Assembly (NCBI GenBank): GCA_012522755.1
Contig: JAAYJV010000175.1
Span: 1 to 64,000 of the forward strand
DNA length: 64,000 nucleotides
Reading direction: 5' to 3'
Source of the DNA: Candidatus Hydrogenedens sp.
GTDB taxonomy: Bacteria; Hydrogenedentota; Hydrogenedentia; Hydrogenedentales; CAITNO01
Shown here: in pieces, positions 51,428 to 60,023 of the stretch
Layout of the letters: each line of letters starts with the position of its first letter
Position numbering within the stretch: the first letter of the stretch is position 1
Notes under the pieces: model-generated
What the model was told of the DNA's origin: nothing
What the model saw: only the letters and a program-made list of their open reading frames with translations
The model's database searches: none
Program-made: the position numbers and the translations under genes

Positions 51428-54400
51428 GAAAGCTCTCTATACCGTGGGTAGCCTGGCGGGGCCTCTGCTATCACTGGCGTATTCACAGCGGTGTTTTTCT
51501 GGGTATTCTTCTCTCCACAGCCATTGTGACGGGCGCCCTGATCCTCGGCGATTCAGCCCGGCATACCCTGCATTCCATCGCCCTGAGCCGTCTTGCCGGC
51601 GCTTCTTATGCATGCTATTATCCCAATCGCTATCTGAAGGATGGGCTGGCGGAAAAACTGGGCCATGAGCTCCACAGCACTCCGGCCGCCGTCCTGCGTC
51701 TTCAGGCCATGGCGCTTCCTTCGGGCGGGGACTCAGCCACACAGACCAGGGTGAACCGGGTGCAGGTGCTGGGTGTGGACGAATCATTCTGGCTGATCAC
51801 GGGAATGGAGCCGCCCCGATGGAAGCCTCAGGAAGCACTGATCAATGAGCGGCTCGCCCGTGCCTTGTCTTTGAAGGAAGGGGACAGGCTTGCCCTGCGC
51901 ATTGTGAAACCCAGTCTCATGGCCTTGGACGCCCCGTTGTCACCGGGCAGCGATGAGACCGCCACCCGTGTGCAACTGAAGGTCAGGGGAATCATTGCCG
52001 ATGAAGAGGGAGGCCGCTTCAATCTGAGTAATGAGCAACGCTCTCCGTACAATATCTTTGTTCCCCGTCACTGGCTTCAGGATCTTGTTGATCTCGAAGA
52101 GAAATCCAATCTTTTTCTGGCGGGGGAAGACTGGGATGAAGCGCTCTTGCGGCGAAGGATGGCGGAGCAATGGCGCCTTCAGGATGTGGGACTGACCCTG
52201 CGTCCCATAACCGGCCGGGGCTTTCAACTGGAATCAGACCGGATTTTTCTGGAAGAGGAAGTCGTGACCGCAGCCCTGTCGGTGGATGGTGCCCGCGCGA
52301 GTCTGGCCTATCTGGTCAATTCCATTTCCACGGAAGAATATTCAACTCCTTATTCTTTCGCTCTCGCCAATGATGTACAGGCCGATCTCAAAGACGATGA
52401 AGCGGTCGTCAATGAATGGCTTGCGGAAAAACTGCATATCCAGATCGGGGATTCCATTACAGTACGCTGGTTTGTCGTAACACCGGCCAATGAATTTGTG
52501 GAGCATTCCCGACTCTTTCAAGTGAAAACAATCCGGCCCATGGCGGAGCTCGAAAAGGAGCGTGACGCCATGCCCCTTTTTCCGGGGCTCAGCGATGTGG
52601 AAAGTTGTACAGACTGGGATGTGGGCATGCCCATGGACGAAGAAGCCCTGAAAGACAAGGACAATGAAGCCTATTGGGATGAATGGCGGCAGACACCCAA
52701 ACTGTGGGTCACTCTCCCAGCCGGTCTGGAAATGTGGGGAAGCCGTTTCGGTTCTTATACAACAGTGCGTTTCCCCCCGGAGTATGAAGATGAACAAGTG
52801 CTGGAGGAAGAGATCCGTTCGAAGATTTTTCCCGAGGCACTGGGATTGCGCTTCATGCCTGTTCGTGAAGAGGCGCTCCAGTCCGTGGCCGAAGCGCTGG
52901 ACCTCGGTTATCTCTTTCTGGGTATGAGCTTCTTTCTTATTATCTCTGCACTGCTCCTTTCCGTCCTGCTCTTCAAATTCAGTCTGCAACAGCGTGCCGG
53001 TGAAATGGGTACGCTTCTGGCCCTGGGTTTTCCCGGGAGCCGCCTGCTGGGACTTTTTGCTTTGGAAGCACTCATACTGGCGCTGGCTGGAGGGGGAGCG
53101 GGAATGCTTGCAGGCACAGGCTATGCCCGGCTGCTTCTGTTGGGACTGAGCCGGGCCTGGGCCGGAGCCGTGGCCGGGACGGAGATCCTCTTTTACCTCA
53201 AGCCCCTCACACTGTTCACAGGATGGCTTGCGGGCACAGGACTGCCCCTGCTGGCTGTCTTCCGGATACTTCAGAGACAATGCAGCCTCCAGGCCGGCGA
53301 ACTGCTTCACAGGGATTTCTCTCAGGAAAGATCCCTTCCCGCAGCTCCTGTGAAAAGCCAAAAAGGCTGGATTCTCGCACTCATCGGTCTTCTGACCGGT
53401 CTGACTGTCATGGGCACCGTCTTTATTCTGGAGCCGCCCTCCATGGCTCCCTGGTTTTTCATCACAGGCACCTGGCTGCTCACAGTGGGCATCTTCAGCT
53501 GGCGGCATTTCCTGAAGCACTATGGACTTGCTGATAAAACAGCCTCTTTTTCTCTCAAGCATCTTGCCCTGCTTCAGCTTACGCGACGTCCCGGTCGCAA
53601 TGCAGCCGCCGTCGCTCTGCTTGCCTGTGGCATCTTTCTCGCCCTTTCCGTCATCTCCATGCAGGAAGACTTGCAGAAGCATGCGGCGGAGCGCTGGTCG
53701 GGCACAGGCGGCTTTGAACTCTTCGGCGAAAGCACTGCGGCTCTCTCTGAAGCTCCCCTTTATGCGGGAATCACAGCCCAGCCCCTGCGCTACCGTCAGG
53801 GCGATGACGCCGGGTGCCTCAATCTCAACCGTGCCGCATCGCCCCACATCTATGGAGTGGATCCGGAACTCATGAAAAAGGCCGGAGCCTTTGACTCAAA
53901 GAGGGGAGAGGAAAATATCTGGACGTTGCTGCAACAGCCTCTGGCGGATGGAGCCATTCCCGCTCTGGTGGGAGATCGGGACACGGTCCTCTGGGGTTTG
54001 AACGCCCGTGCCCATCCTGTCAAAGGCGATACGCTCCTTTACAATGATGAATCGGGCAATGAAATCATGCTCCGTCTTGTGGGCGCTCTGCCCATGCGTC
54101 TCTCCGTATTTCAGGGAAGCCTTCTTCTTTCTCTGGAAAACTTCACAAGCCTTTTTCCCTCAGAAAGCGGTTTCCGTGCCTTCCTTTTCGATCTCGACGG
54201 CATCGAAAGCGAAGAAGCCATTCGGCTTTTGCAGCAAAAAGAAGGCAAAGCGGGCATGCACGTGGAAACTTCTCTGCAACGCCTCGAAGCTTTTTATACC
54301 GTGGAAAGAGCCTATCTCCATATGTTCCTGCTTCTGGGCGCTCTGGGCGTGACACTCGGTGCCCTGGGGCTGGGTGTCATAACAGCCCGAAGCCGTATTG

Positions 54401-54690
54401 AGCGGCGCGGAGAATGGGCCATGCTTCAGGCTCTCGGCTTCAGACAGCGTGATCTGGCACTGCTTCTGACGGTGGAATTGGTCATGATCCTGCTCGTGGC
54501 CGGACTTCTCGGAGGAGGAGCCTCTCTCATTGCCCTCCTGCCTTCTTTGCTGCTTTCCTCCACACTCCCTCCGGTGTCACAGCAGTTTCTGGGCTTTTTG
54601 CTCATGCTGTGCAGTGGCGCATTGAGCAGTGTGGCCGCTCTGGCCCTCACAAGATCCCGCTCTGTGCTGGATGATTTGCGCCGTGAATAA
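51424..54690 (+). CDS. FtsX-family ABC exporter permease, large
   Basis: A 1088-residue permease, much longer than MacB or LolC/E (about 400-650). It appears to have two FtsX units, each with a periplasmic domain: an N-terminal helix (about 20-40), a domain to about 490, helices near 495-690, a middle helix pair, a second domain (about 750-970) and terminal helices near 975-1070. This matches the ten-helix YbbP-type layout. It overlaps the ATPase by four bases. The usual substrates are lipoproteins, lipids or envelope-active proteins; the linked propeller may be a periplasmic partner or cargo. Substrate unknown. Confidence 0.85.
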   Translation: MRKLSIPWVAWRGLCYHWRIHSGVFLGILLSTAIVTGALILGDSARHTLHSIALSRLAGASYACYYPNRYLKDGLAEKLGHELHSTPAAVLRLQAMALPSGGDSATQTRVNRVQVLGVDESFWLITGMEPPRWKPQEALINERLARALSLKEGDRLALRIVKPSLMALDAPLSPGSDETATRVQLKVRGIIADEEGGRFNLSNEQRSPYNIFVPRHWLQDLVDLEEKSNLFLAGEDWDEALLRRRMAEQWRLQDVGLTLRPITGRGFQLESDRIFLEEEVVTAALSVDGARASLAYLVNSISTEEYSTPYSFALANDVQADLKDDEAVVNEWLAEKLHIQIGDSITVRWFVVTPANEFVEHSRLFQVKTIRPMAELEKERDAMPLFPGLSDVESCTDWDVGMPMDEEALKDKDNEAYWDEWRQTPKLWVTLPAGLEMWGSRFGSYTTVRFPPEYEDEQVLEEEIRSKIFPEALGLRFMPVREEALQSVAEALDLGYLFLGMSFFLIISALLLSVLLFKFSLQQRAGEMGTLLALGFPGSRLLGLFALEALILALAGGGAGMLAGTGYARLLLLGLSRAWAGAVAGTEILFYLKPLTLFTGWLAGTGLPLLAVFRILQRQCSLQAGELLHRDFSQERSLPAAPVKSQKGWILALIGLLTGLTVMGTVFILEPPSMAPWFFITGTWLLTVGIFSWRHFLKHYGLADKTASFSLKHLALLQLTRRPGRNAAAVALLACGIFLALSVISMQEDLQKHAAERWSGTGGFELFGESTAALSEAPLYAGITAQPLRYRQGDDAGCLNLNRAASPHIYGVDPELMKKAGAFDSKRGEENIWTLLQQPLADGAIPALVGDRDTVLWGLNARAHPVKGDTLLYNDESGNEIMLRLVGALPMRLSVFQGSLLLSLENFTSLFPSESGFRAFLFDLDGIESEEAIRLLQQKEGKAGMHVETSLQRLEAFYTVERAYLHMFLLLGALGVTLGALGLGVITARSRIERRGEWAMLQALGFRQRDLALLLTVELVMILLVAGLLGGGASLIALLPSLLLSSTLPPVSQQFLGFLLMLCSGALSSVAALALTRSRSVLDDLRRE

Positions 54691-54698
54691 TAAGCATG

Positions 54699-54785
54699 AA
54701 AGTTGACACTGAAAAGGCTTTTTGAGAGTCACAATAGTATGAATTTTGAAGATCATTACTTTTGTCGCCTTTTAAAGTTGGCACT
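54699..54785 (+). promoter_or_regulatory. Promoter region of the RND operon with repeated 12-mer
   Basis: AAAGTTGACACT at 54699-54710 recurs with one change at 54774-54785, where it overlaps the TTGGCA (54778-54783) of a promoter with an 18-base spacer and TAAAAT (54802-54807). The 12-mer could be an operator. The leader to the adaptor ATG is about 175 bases. Confidence 0.5.
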
Positions 54786-54981
54786 TTCGGTGAAAATGTA
54801 GTAAAATAGTGATGGCAGGCGAAGTATGCCTCATGGCCGGACTTTTTAACAGGATGTCTGTGTTTTCTTTCCTGATTATGTAATATTCTTGCAACGTTTT
54901 CTGATCGTGGGTTGTACTGTACCATAGTGAACAACTGAATCCTGTTTAATTTATCTTTAACATGTTGTGAATGATACACTT

Positions 54982-56229
54982 ATGAAAAACTCTCTATATC
55001 TCATAGTTTTTCTTTGCGCTGTGCCTTTCCTTTTTTCAACGGGATGTACAGTTCCCGCTGAGGGTACAGTCAATCTTACGGTTGCCTCTGCAGCTCCGCC
55101 CATCATCGCCACGCCCGTTCAGGTAGTGCCTCCTCATCGGGGCAGTGTTTCCTCCTGGTTTGAAACCACTTCCCGCGTGGAAGCGGAAGTCCGTGTGGAT
55201 CTGCTGTCCAAGGGGACGGGTCAGTGTGAGAAGGTCACAGTCAATGTGGGCGACCAGGTGGAACAGGGGCAGGTTCTCGCCGAACTTGAACGTCGCGAGC
55301 TTGATGCCCAGTCCCGCCAGACACGGGTAGGTGTACAGCAGGCGAAAACAGCCTTTGAGATCGCTGACCGCAGTTTCAACGAAGGCATCGGCGCCAGTGC
55401 GGAAAGAGACAATGCCCGTTTCAGTTATGAGCAGTCCAAAGCCGCTCTTGAACTGATAGACATCCAGATTGCCAACCAGACCTTGCGCGCTCCTATCAAT
55501 GGCATTGTCACCCGTAAAATGGTTCAGGAAGGCATGGTCGTCACAGCGGGTATGCCCGTTGTCTCCATTGTCGATCCTTCCTCCTATGTGCTTCCCATTG
55601 AAGTGCCGGAAAAAGAACTGGGTCGGCTGAAGGAAGGCCAGGAAGCGCAGGTCAGCATTGATGCTTTTCCCGACCGCATTTTTTCAGCCCGGGTGATCCG
55701 CATTGATCCCAGTATCAACCCTCTGAGCGGTACTGTTCGCATGCTCCTGAGTTTTGCTGATGCCGACAAGCCGCTGCTCCGTGAATCCGCTTTTGCCCGG
55801 GTCAAGCTCGCCATGGAAACCAAAGGCGATGTGCTTCTGGTCCCCCGCGATGCCGTTCTGGAGGAAGAAGGCCGCAAATATCTTTTCCGTCTGGAAAAAG
55901 AAGATGAGAGTCAGTACGAGCCTGACCAGCTCGAAGGACTCCGGGGAAGCGAACTGTTCGTAGTCAAACGTGTGGATATCACCATCGGTCTGGAGCAAAG
56001 TGACGCCATTGAAGTGCTCGAAGGGGTTGAAGCCGATCATCTGATTGTGATCATGGGTCATCATTCGCTGAAAGACGGCGCCTTTGTCATTCTCACGGAC
56101 ATGGAGAAGGAGCTTGCTTATCGCGCTACGCTGACTCTGGAAGAAGCCCTTATCGCCGCCAAAAAGGCCAAAGATCTGACAGTGGGTTCCGGTCAGGACG
56201 GTCGCAGCAGTGTGTCCACAGCCATCTGA
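54982..56229 (+). CDS. RND efflux periplasmic adaptor lipoprotein
   Basis: A 415-residue membrane-fusion protein of the AcrA/MexA group, linking an RND permease to an outer-membrane channel. A lipobox (LFSTGC, cysteine at about 22) tethers it to the inner membrane. The lipoyl/barrel-sandwich halves are visible (VNVGDQVEQGQVLAELERREL near 86-106 and LRAPINGIVTRKMVQEGMVV near 169-188), with a short alpha hairpin between them. The two RND permeases follow after 188 bases. No TolC-like channel is in the window. The start at 54982 is chosen over the GTG at 54967 because it gives a standard lipoprotein signal. Confidence 0.9.
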   Translation: MKNSLYLIVFLCAVPFLFSTGCTVPAEGTVNLTVASAAPPIIATPVQVVPPHRGSVSSWFETTSRVEAEVRVDLLSKGTGQCEKVTVNVGDQVEQGQVLAELERRELDAQSRQTRVGVQQAKTAFEIADRSFNEGIGASAERDNARFSYEQSKAALELIDIQIANQTLRAPINGIVTRKMVQEGMVVTAGMPVVSIVDPSSYVLPIEVPEKELGRLKEGQEAQVSIDAFPDRIFSARVIRIDPSINPLSGTVRMLLSFADADKPLLRESAFARVKLAMETKGDVLLVPRDAVLEEEGRKYLFRLEKEDESQYEPDQLEGLRGSELFVVKRVDITIGLEQSDAIEVLEGVEADHLIVIMGHHSLKDGAFVILTDMEKELAYRATLTLEEALIAAKKAKDLTVGSGQDGRSSVSTAI

Positions 56230-56417
56230 TTGCCTGACGACGGCTCCCTCAGGCCTTCTTTGCGCATTTCTTTTGTCCTCCCCGGGCTTTCCGTGTAAAG
56301 TAGAGGAGTGTACCCCTATACGGGCTTTTCCCGGTCACAGCGCCAATTGCAGGCATATCAGGGTCTATTCACTGTAATCGACATCCAGTCATATCAGAAT
56401 CAGAGAAACAGCTATTC

Positions 56418-59400
56418 ATGACAGATACAACCCAGGGCTCCACAACCAATTATCGCTTTGCCATCCGTCGCCCCGTTTCGACAGCCATGCTTTTCCTGAC
56501 GCTGCTTGTTTTCGGATGGCGCTCTTATCAGCAGCTGCCTGTCAATCTCATGCCGGACATCTCCTATCCCAGCCTCACGGTACGCACGGAATATGAAGGT
56601 GCGGCACCTGAAGACGTGGAAATGCTTGTGACCCGTCCTCTGGAGGAACTGCTCAGTATTGTGAGCAGTATGGTGGAGATCAGCAGTATCTCTTCTCCCG
56701 GTTTGTCCGAAATCACCTTGGAATTTGACTGGTCCGCTGATATCAGCACGGCTCAGCAGGAGGTGCGCGATCGGCTTGATCTTTTCACGCCACCCCGGGA
56801 ACTGACCCAGAAGCCCGTGATCCTGCGTTATGATCCTTCGCTGGACCCTGTCATGCGCGTGGCCATTATTTCTGAAGATGAATCCCATGCGCCCGGCTCC
56901 AAAGAAGAGCGGCTGGCCCTGACCACCATCCGCGAATCATCGGAACGCCGTTTGAAAAGTGATCTGGAAGCCGAGGACGGTATTGCCCAGGCCCGGGTGA
57001 AAGGGGGACAGCAGGAGGAAATTCAGGTTCAGCTGGACGTGGAAAGTCTCAAGTCTCTGGGACTGTCGTCGGACTATGTCATTGCAGCTCTGGCCCAGCA
57101 GAATATCAATCTTTCCGGAGGGCGCCTCAGGGAAGGGGAAGCGGAATATCTGGTCCGTACACTCAATGAATTCATGACCATTGACGACGTGGCCAACAGC
57201 ATTATTGTGACCCCCGGCGGTGCCCAGCTGAAACTCTTCGAAATTGCCGAAGTCTTCCTGGGTACAAAAGAGCGGGAAACCATTGTGCACATCAATGGCC
57301 GTGAAGCCGTTGCCATCGATATTTTCAAAGAAGGCGATGCCAACACAGTTGAGGTCTGCAACAAAGTACGCGACCTTCTGGGCTTCGAAAGGGAATTCTC
57401 GCTGCAGGAACGTCTGGCCGCCGTCATGAAGGAGGCCGCTCAAAGGCGTCAGGCACAACAGGCTGGTACTGTCGATATGTCGCCAGCTGATATTTCGGAA
57501 GTCTTGGCAGCCAGTACGGGCGCATTTCTCGACAGATTGCCCACCTATGCCAAACCGGCCATCATCAGTGACCAATCCCGTTTCATTCGCGGAGCCATCA
57601 AGGAAGTGCAGCAATCAGCCCTCATAGGCGGTCTTCTCGCACTGATTGTCCTCTTTGTCTTCCTTCAGGAAATGCGCTCCACAGTGATTATCGGGATTTC
57701 CATTCCCATCTCCGTCATTACAGCCTTTGTTCCCATGTTCTTTCAGAATATTTCTCTGAACATCATGTCTCTGGGTGGTCTGGCTCTCGGTGTGGGGATG
57801 CTGGTGGACAATTCCATCGTGGTCCTCGAAAGTGTTTTCCGTTGCCGTGAAGAAGGGGACAGTATCATCGATGCGGCGGAACGGGGTACCAAAGAGGTGG
57901 CCGGTGCCGTCACTTCTTCCACACTCACAACTATTTGCGTTTTTCTTCCCGTCGCCTTTGTGGAAGGAATCGCAGGCCAGCTTTTTGGAAATCTGTCGCT
58001 CACTGTAACCTATTCGCTTCTGGCCTCTTTGCTGACAGCACTCTTCCTCATTCCTCTTATTGTTTCCCGGCAGGGCCGAAAACTGCAGGCCGACCGCTAT
58101 GTCATCTGGATGGTTCGCGCCTACCATGAAGGCCGAAGTGACCGGGGTGAAGGGAAATCCCGGGCTTTCTTTTCCATTCTTCCCCGCGGCCTCCGGTACG
58201 GAAAGAATTATGTGCATACTGTCTGGAAAGACAGTTTCGAAGTGGCCTTCCAGGTTCTGGCCCGTACCTTCAAGGCACCGTTATGGAGAAGCCTGCCCCA
58301 CACCCTGTTTTATCTGGTGCTCATGCCCTTTCTGATCGTTCTTTTCATACTCCGACTGTGTTCCGGTTTTGTTGTGAGCCTGCTGGTTTCAGGGTTGTAC
58401 GTGATTTTCGCCCTGACATATGCGATTTTCGCCTTCTCCAGAAAACTGCTCATGGTCGTCTTTTATATCCCCTTGAAAAGTTTCTCTCTGGGCTTTGAGG
58501 CCTTCAGAAAAGCCTATGGGTTTACCTTGCGCATGATATTGCCCTTCAGTCCGATCTTCCTGGTTGGCGTGATCCTCCTCAGTATTCATGCCGGTTATCT
58601 GGCTCTGGAACTGGGACGCGAACTGATGCCTCCCATGAGACAGGGCGAGTTCGGGCTTCAGGTGGAAGTGCAGACCGGTACACGACTGGAAGAAACGGAA
58701 GCACGGATGCGCCAGTTTGAAGACATCCTGCGCGCAACGCCTGAGGTCGCTTCCGTTACGCTGGAAGTCGGCTCAGAAAGAGATACGGCCTCCTCCGACA
58801 AAGGCGACAACATCGCTGTTTTCACGGTGCTGCTGAAAGATGTTTCTGAAATTGCCCATGATCAGGACGAAGTGATTGAGCGACTCCGGGAAGAAATTTT
58901 TGCAAAAACCACCACTGAAAGTATCACCTTCACCCTGCCCACAATGTTCAGCTTCCGTAATGCCATTGAAACCCAGCTCTTTGGCGATGTGCTCAAAGAG
59001 CTGCGCGAATATGGAGATCGTGCCGTTGAAATTGTAAAGACCATCCCCGGTGTGAAAGACGCTGAACAGAGTATCAAGCCAGGATATCCCGAACTCATCA
59101 TCGAGATGGATCGGCAGGCTCTGGCATCCCGGGGACTCTCACCCGGTCAGGTGGCCCAGCGGCTCCGTACAGAGATCCAGGGCGAAGTGGCCACACGATT
59201 CAGCCGGGGTTCAGACAAACTGGATATCCGTGTCCGCGCAAACCAGAAAAAACTGGGCAGTGTCGAAGATCTGCGCTATCTCTCCGTGACAGATGGCCCA
59301 GCGCCTATACCCCTCATCAATGTGGCCAAACTGCGTATAGAAGAAGGCCCCAGTGAGATACGTCGTGTAAACCAGAAGCGGACTGTTGTGCTCTCCGCCA

Positions 59401-60023
59401 ATGTGGAAGGCCGCGATCTGGGCGCAGTCTCAACGGAAATTGACGAGAAACTGGCCACCATGGCCCTGCCCACGAACATGTATTTTCTCCAGGGAGGGCA
59501 GAGCCGTGAACTCGATGCCGCCTTCAAGAGCTTGCGATTTGTTCTGCTTCTGGCCGCCTTCCTCGTCTATGTCGTCATGGCCTGTCAGTTTGAATCCATC
59601 ATTCAGCCCGCACTGGTCATGTTCAGTGTGCCACTGGCTTTTATAGGCGTTATCTATACCCTGTACCTGACGGAAACCAACCTCAATGTCATGGTATTTC
59701 TCGGAGGAATCGTACTCATCGGAATCGTGGTGAACAATGCCATTATTCTGGTGGACTATACCAACCAGCTGCAGTTGCGCGGAATGAAATTGGCCGATGC
59801 CATTGTCGGGGCCGGTACAGCACGACTGCGTCCTATTTTCATGACCACCATCACAACCGTTCTCGGTCTTACCCCCATGTTCATCGCTTCCGGAGAAGGC
59901 GCTGAAATGCGGAGACCCATGGCTCTCACGCTCATTGCGGGTCTGTCCTTTTCCACCGTGCTGACTCTCTTTATCATCCCCATGGCCTACCATATCTTCG
60001 GACGGAAGCGCAGCAGCCTATGA
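56418..60023 (+). CDS. RND efflux permease 1, with extra membrane insertion
   Basis: A 1201-residue HAE1-type proton-driven exporter; the usual length is 1030-1050. The start RRPVSTAMLFLTLLVFG is TM1, and GGLALGVGMLVDNSIVVLE near 453-471 carries the TM4 Asp pair. The extra 140 residues or so lie between TM6 and TM7 (about 565-720) and are hydrophobic: LFYLVLMPFLIVLFILRL and VVSLLVSGLYVIFALTYAIF read as two or three additional helices. A smaller insertion is near 340-390. The second permease overlaps its end by four bases, so the two probably form a heteromeric pump as in MdtBC. Confidence 0.92.
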   Translation: MTDTTQGSTTNYRFAIRRPVSTAMLFLTLLVFGWRSYQQLPVNLMPDISYPSLTVRTEYEGAAPEDVEMLVTRPLEELLSIVSSMVEISSISSPGLSEITLEFDWSADISTAQQEVRDRLDLFTPPRELTQKPVILRYDPSLDPVMRVAIISEDESHAPGSKEERLALTTIRESSERRLKSDLEAEDGIAQARVKGGQQEEIQVQLDVESLKSLGLSSDYVIAALAQQNINLSGGRLREGEAEYLVRTLNEFMTIDDVANSIIVTPGGAQLKLFEIAEVFLGTKERETIVHINGREAVAIDIFKEGDANTVEVCNKVRDLLGFEREFSLQERLAAVMKEAAQRRQAQQAGTVDMSPADISEVLAASTGAFLDRLPTYAKPAIISDQSRFIRGAIKEVQQSALIGGLLALIVLFVFLQEMRSTVIIGISIPISVITAFVPMFFQNISLNIMSLGGLALGVGMLVDNSIVVLESVFRCREEGDSIIDAAERGTKEVAGAVTSSTLTTICVFLPVAFVEGIAGQLFGNLSLTVTYSLLASLLTALFLIPLIVSRQGRKLQADRYVIWMVRAYHEGRSDRGEGKSRAFFSILPRGLRYGKNYVHTVWKDSFEVAFQVLARTFKAPLWRSLPHTLFYLVLMPFLIVLFILRLCSGFVVSLLVSGLYVIFALTYAIFAFSRKLLMVVFYIPLKSFSLGFEAFRKAYGFTLRMILPFSPIFLVGVILLSIHAGYLALELGRELMPPMRQGEFGLQVEVQTGTRLEETEARMRQFEDILRATPEVASVTLEVGSERDTASSDKGDNIAVFTVLLKDVSEIAHDQDEVIERLREEIFAKTTTESITFTLPTMFSFRNAIETQLFGDVLKELREYGDRAVEIVKTIPGVKDAEQSIKPGYPELIIEMDRQALASRGLSPGQVAQRLRTEIQGEVATRFSRGSDKLDIRVRANQKKLGSVEDLRYLSVTDGPAPIPLINVAKLRIEEGPSEIRRVNQKRTVVLSANVEGRDLGAVSTEIDEKLATMALPTNMYFLQGGQSRELDAAFKSLRFVLLLAAFLVYVVMACQFESIIQPALVMFSVPLAFIGVIYTLYLTETNLNVMVFLGGIVLIGIVVNNAIILVDYTNQLQLRGMKLADAIVGAGTARLRPIFMTTITTVLGLTPMFIASGEGAEMRRPMALTLIAGLSFSTVLTLFIIPMAYHIFGRKRSSL

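Noticed and set aside
52342-53847. 501-residue open frame antisense to the ABC permease
   Set aside because: Mirror of a hydrophobic gene, rich in His and Gln as expected for such a shadow.
54703-54740. TTGACA at 54703 with TAGTAT at 54735 as promoter
   Set aside because: The spacer would be 26 bases; the TTGGCA/TAAAAT pair at 54778-54807 fits better.
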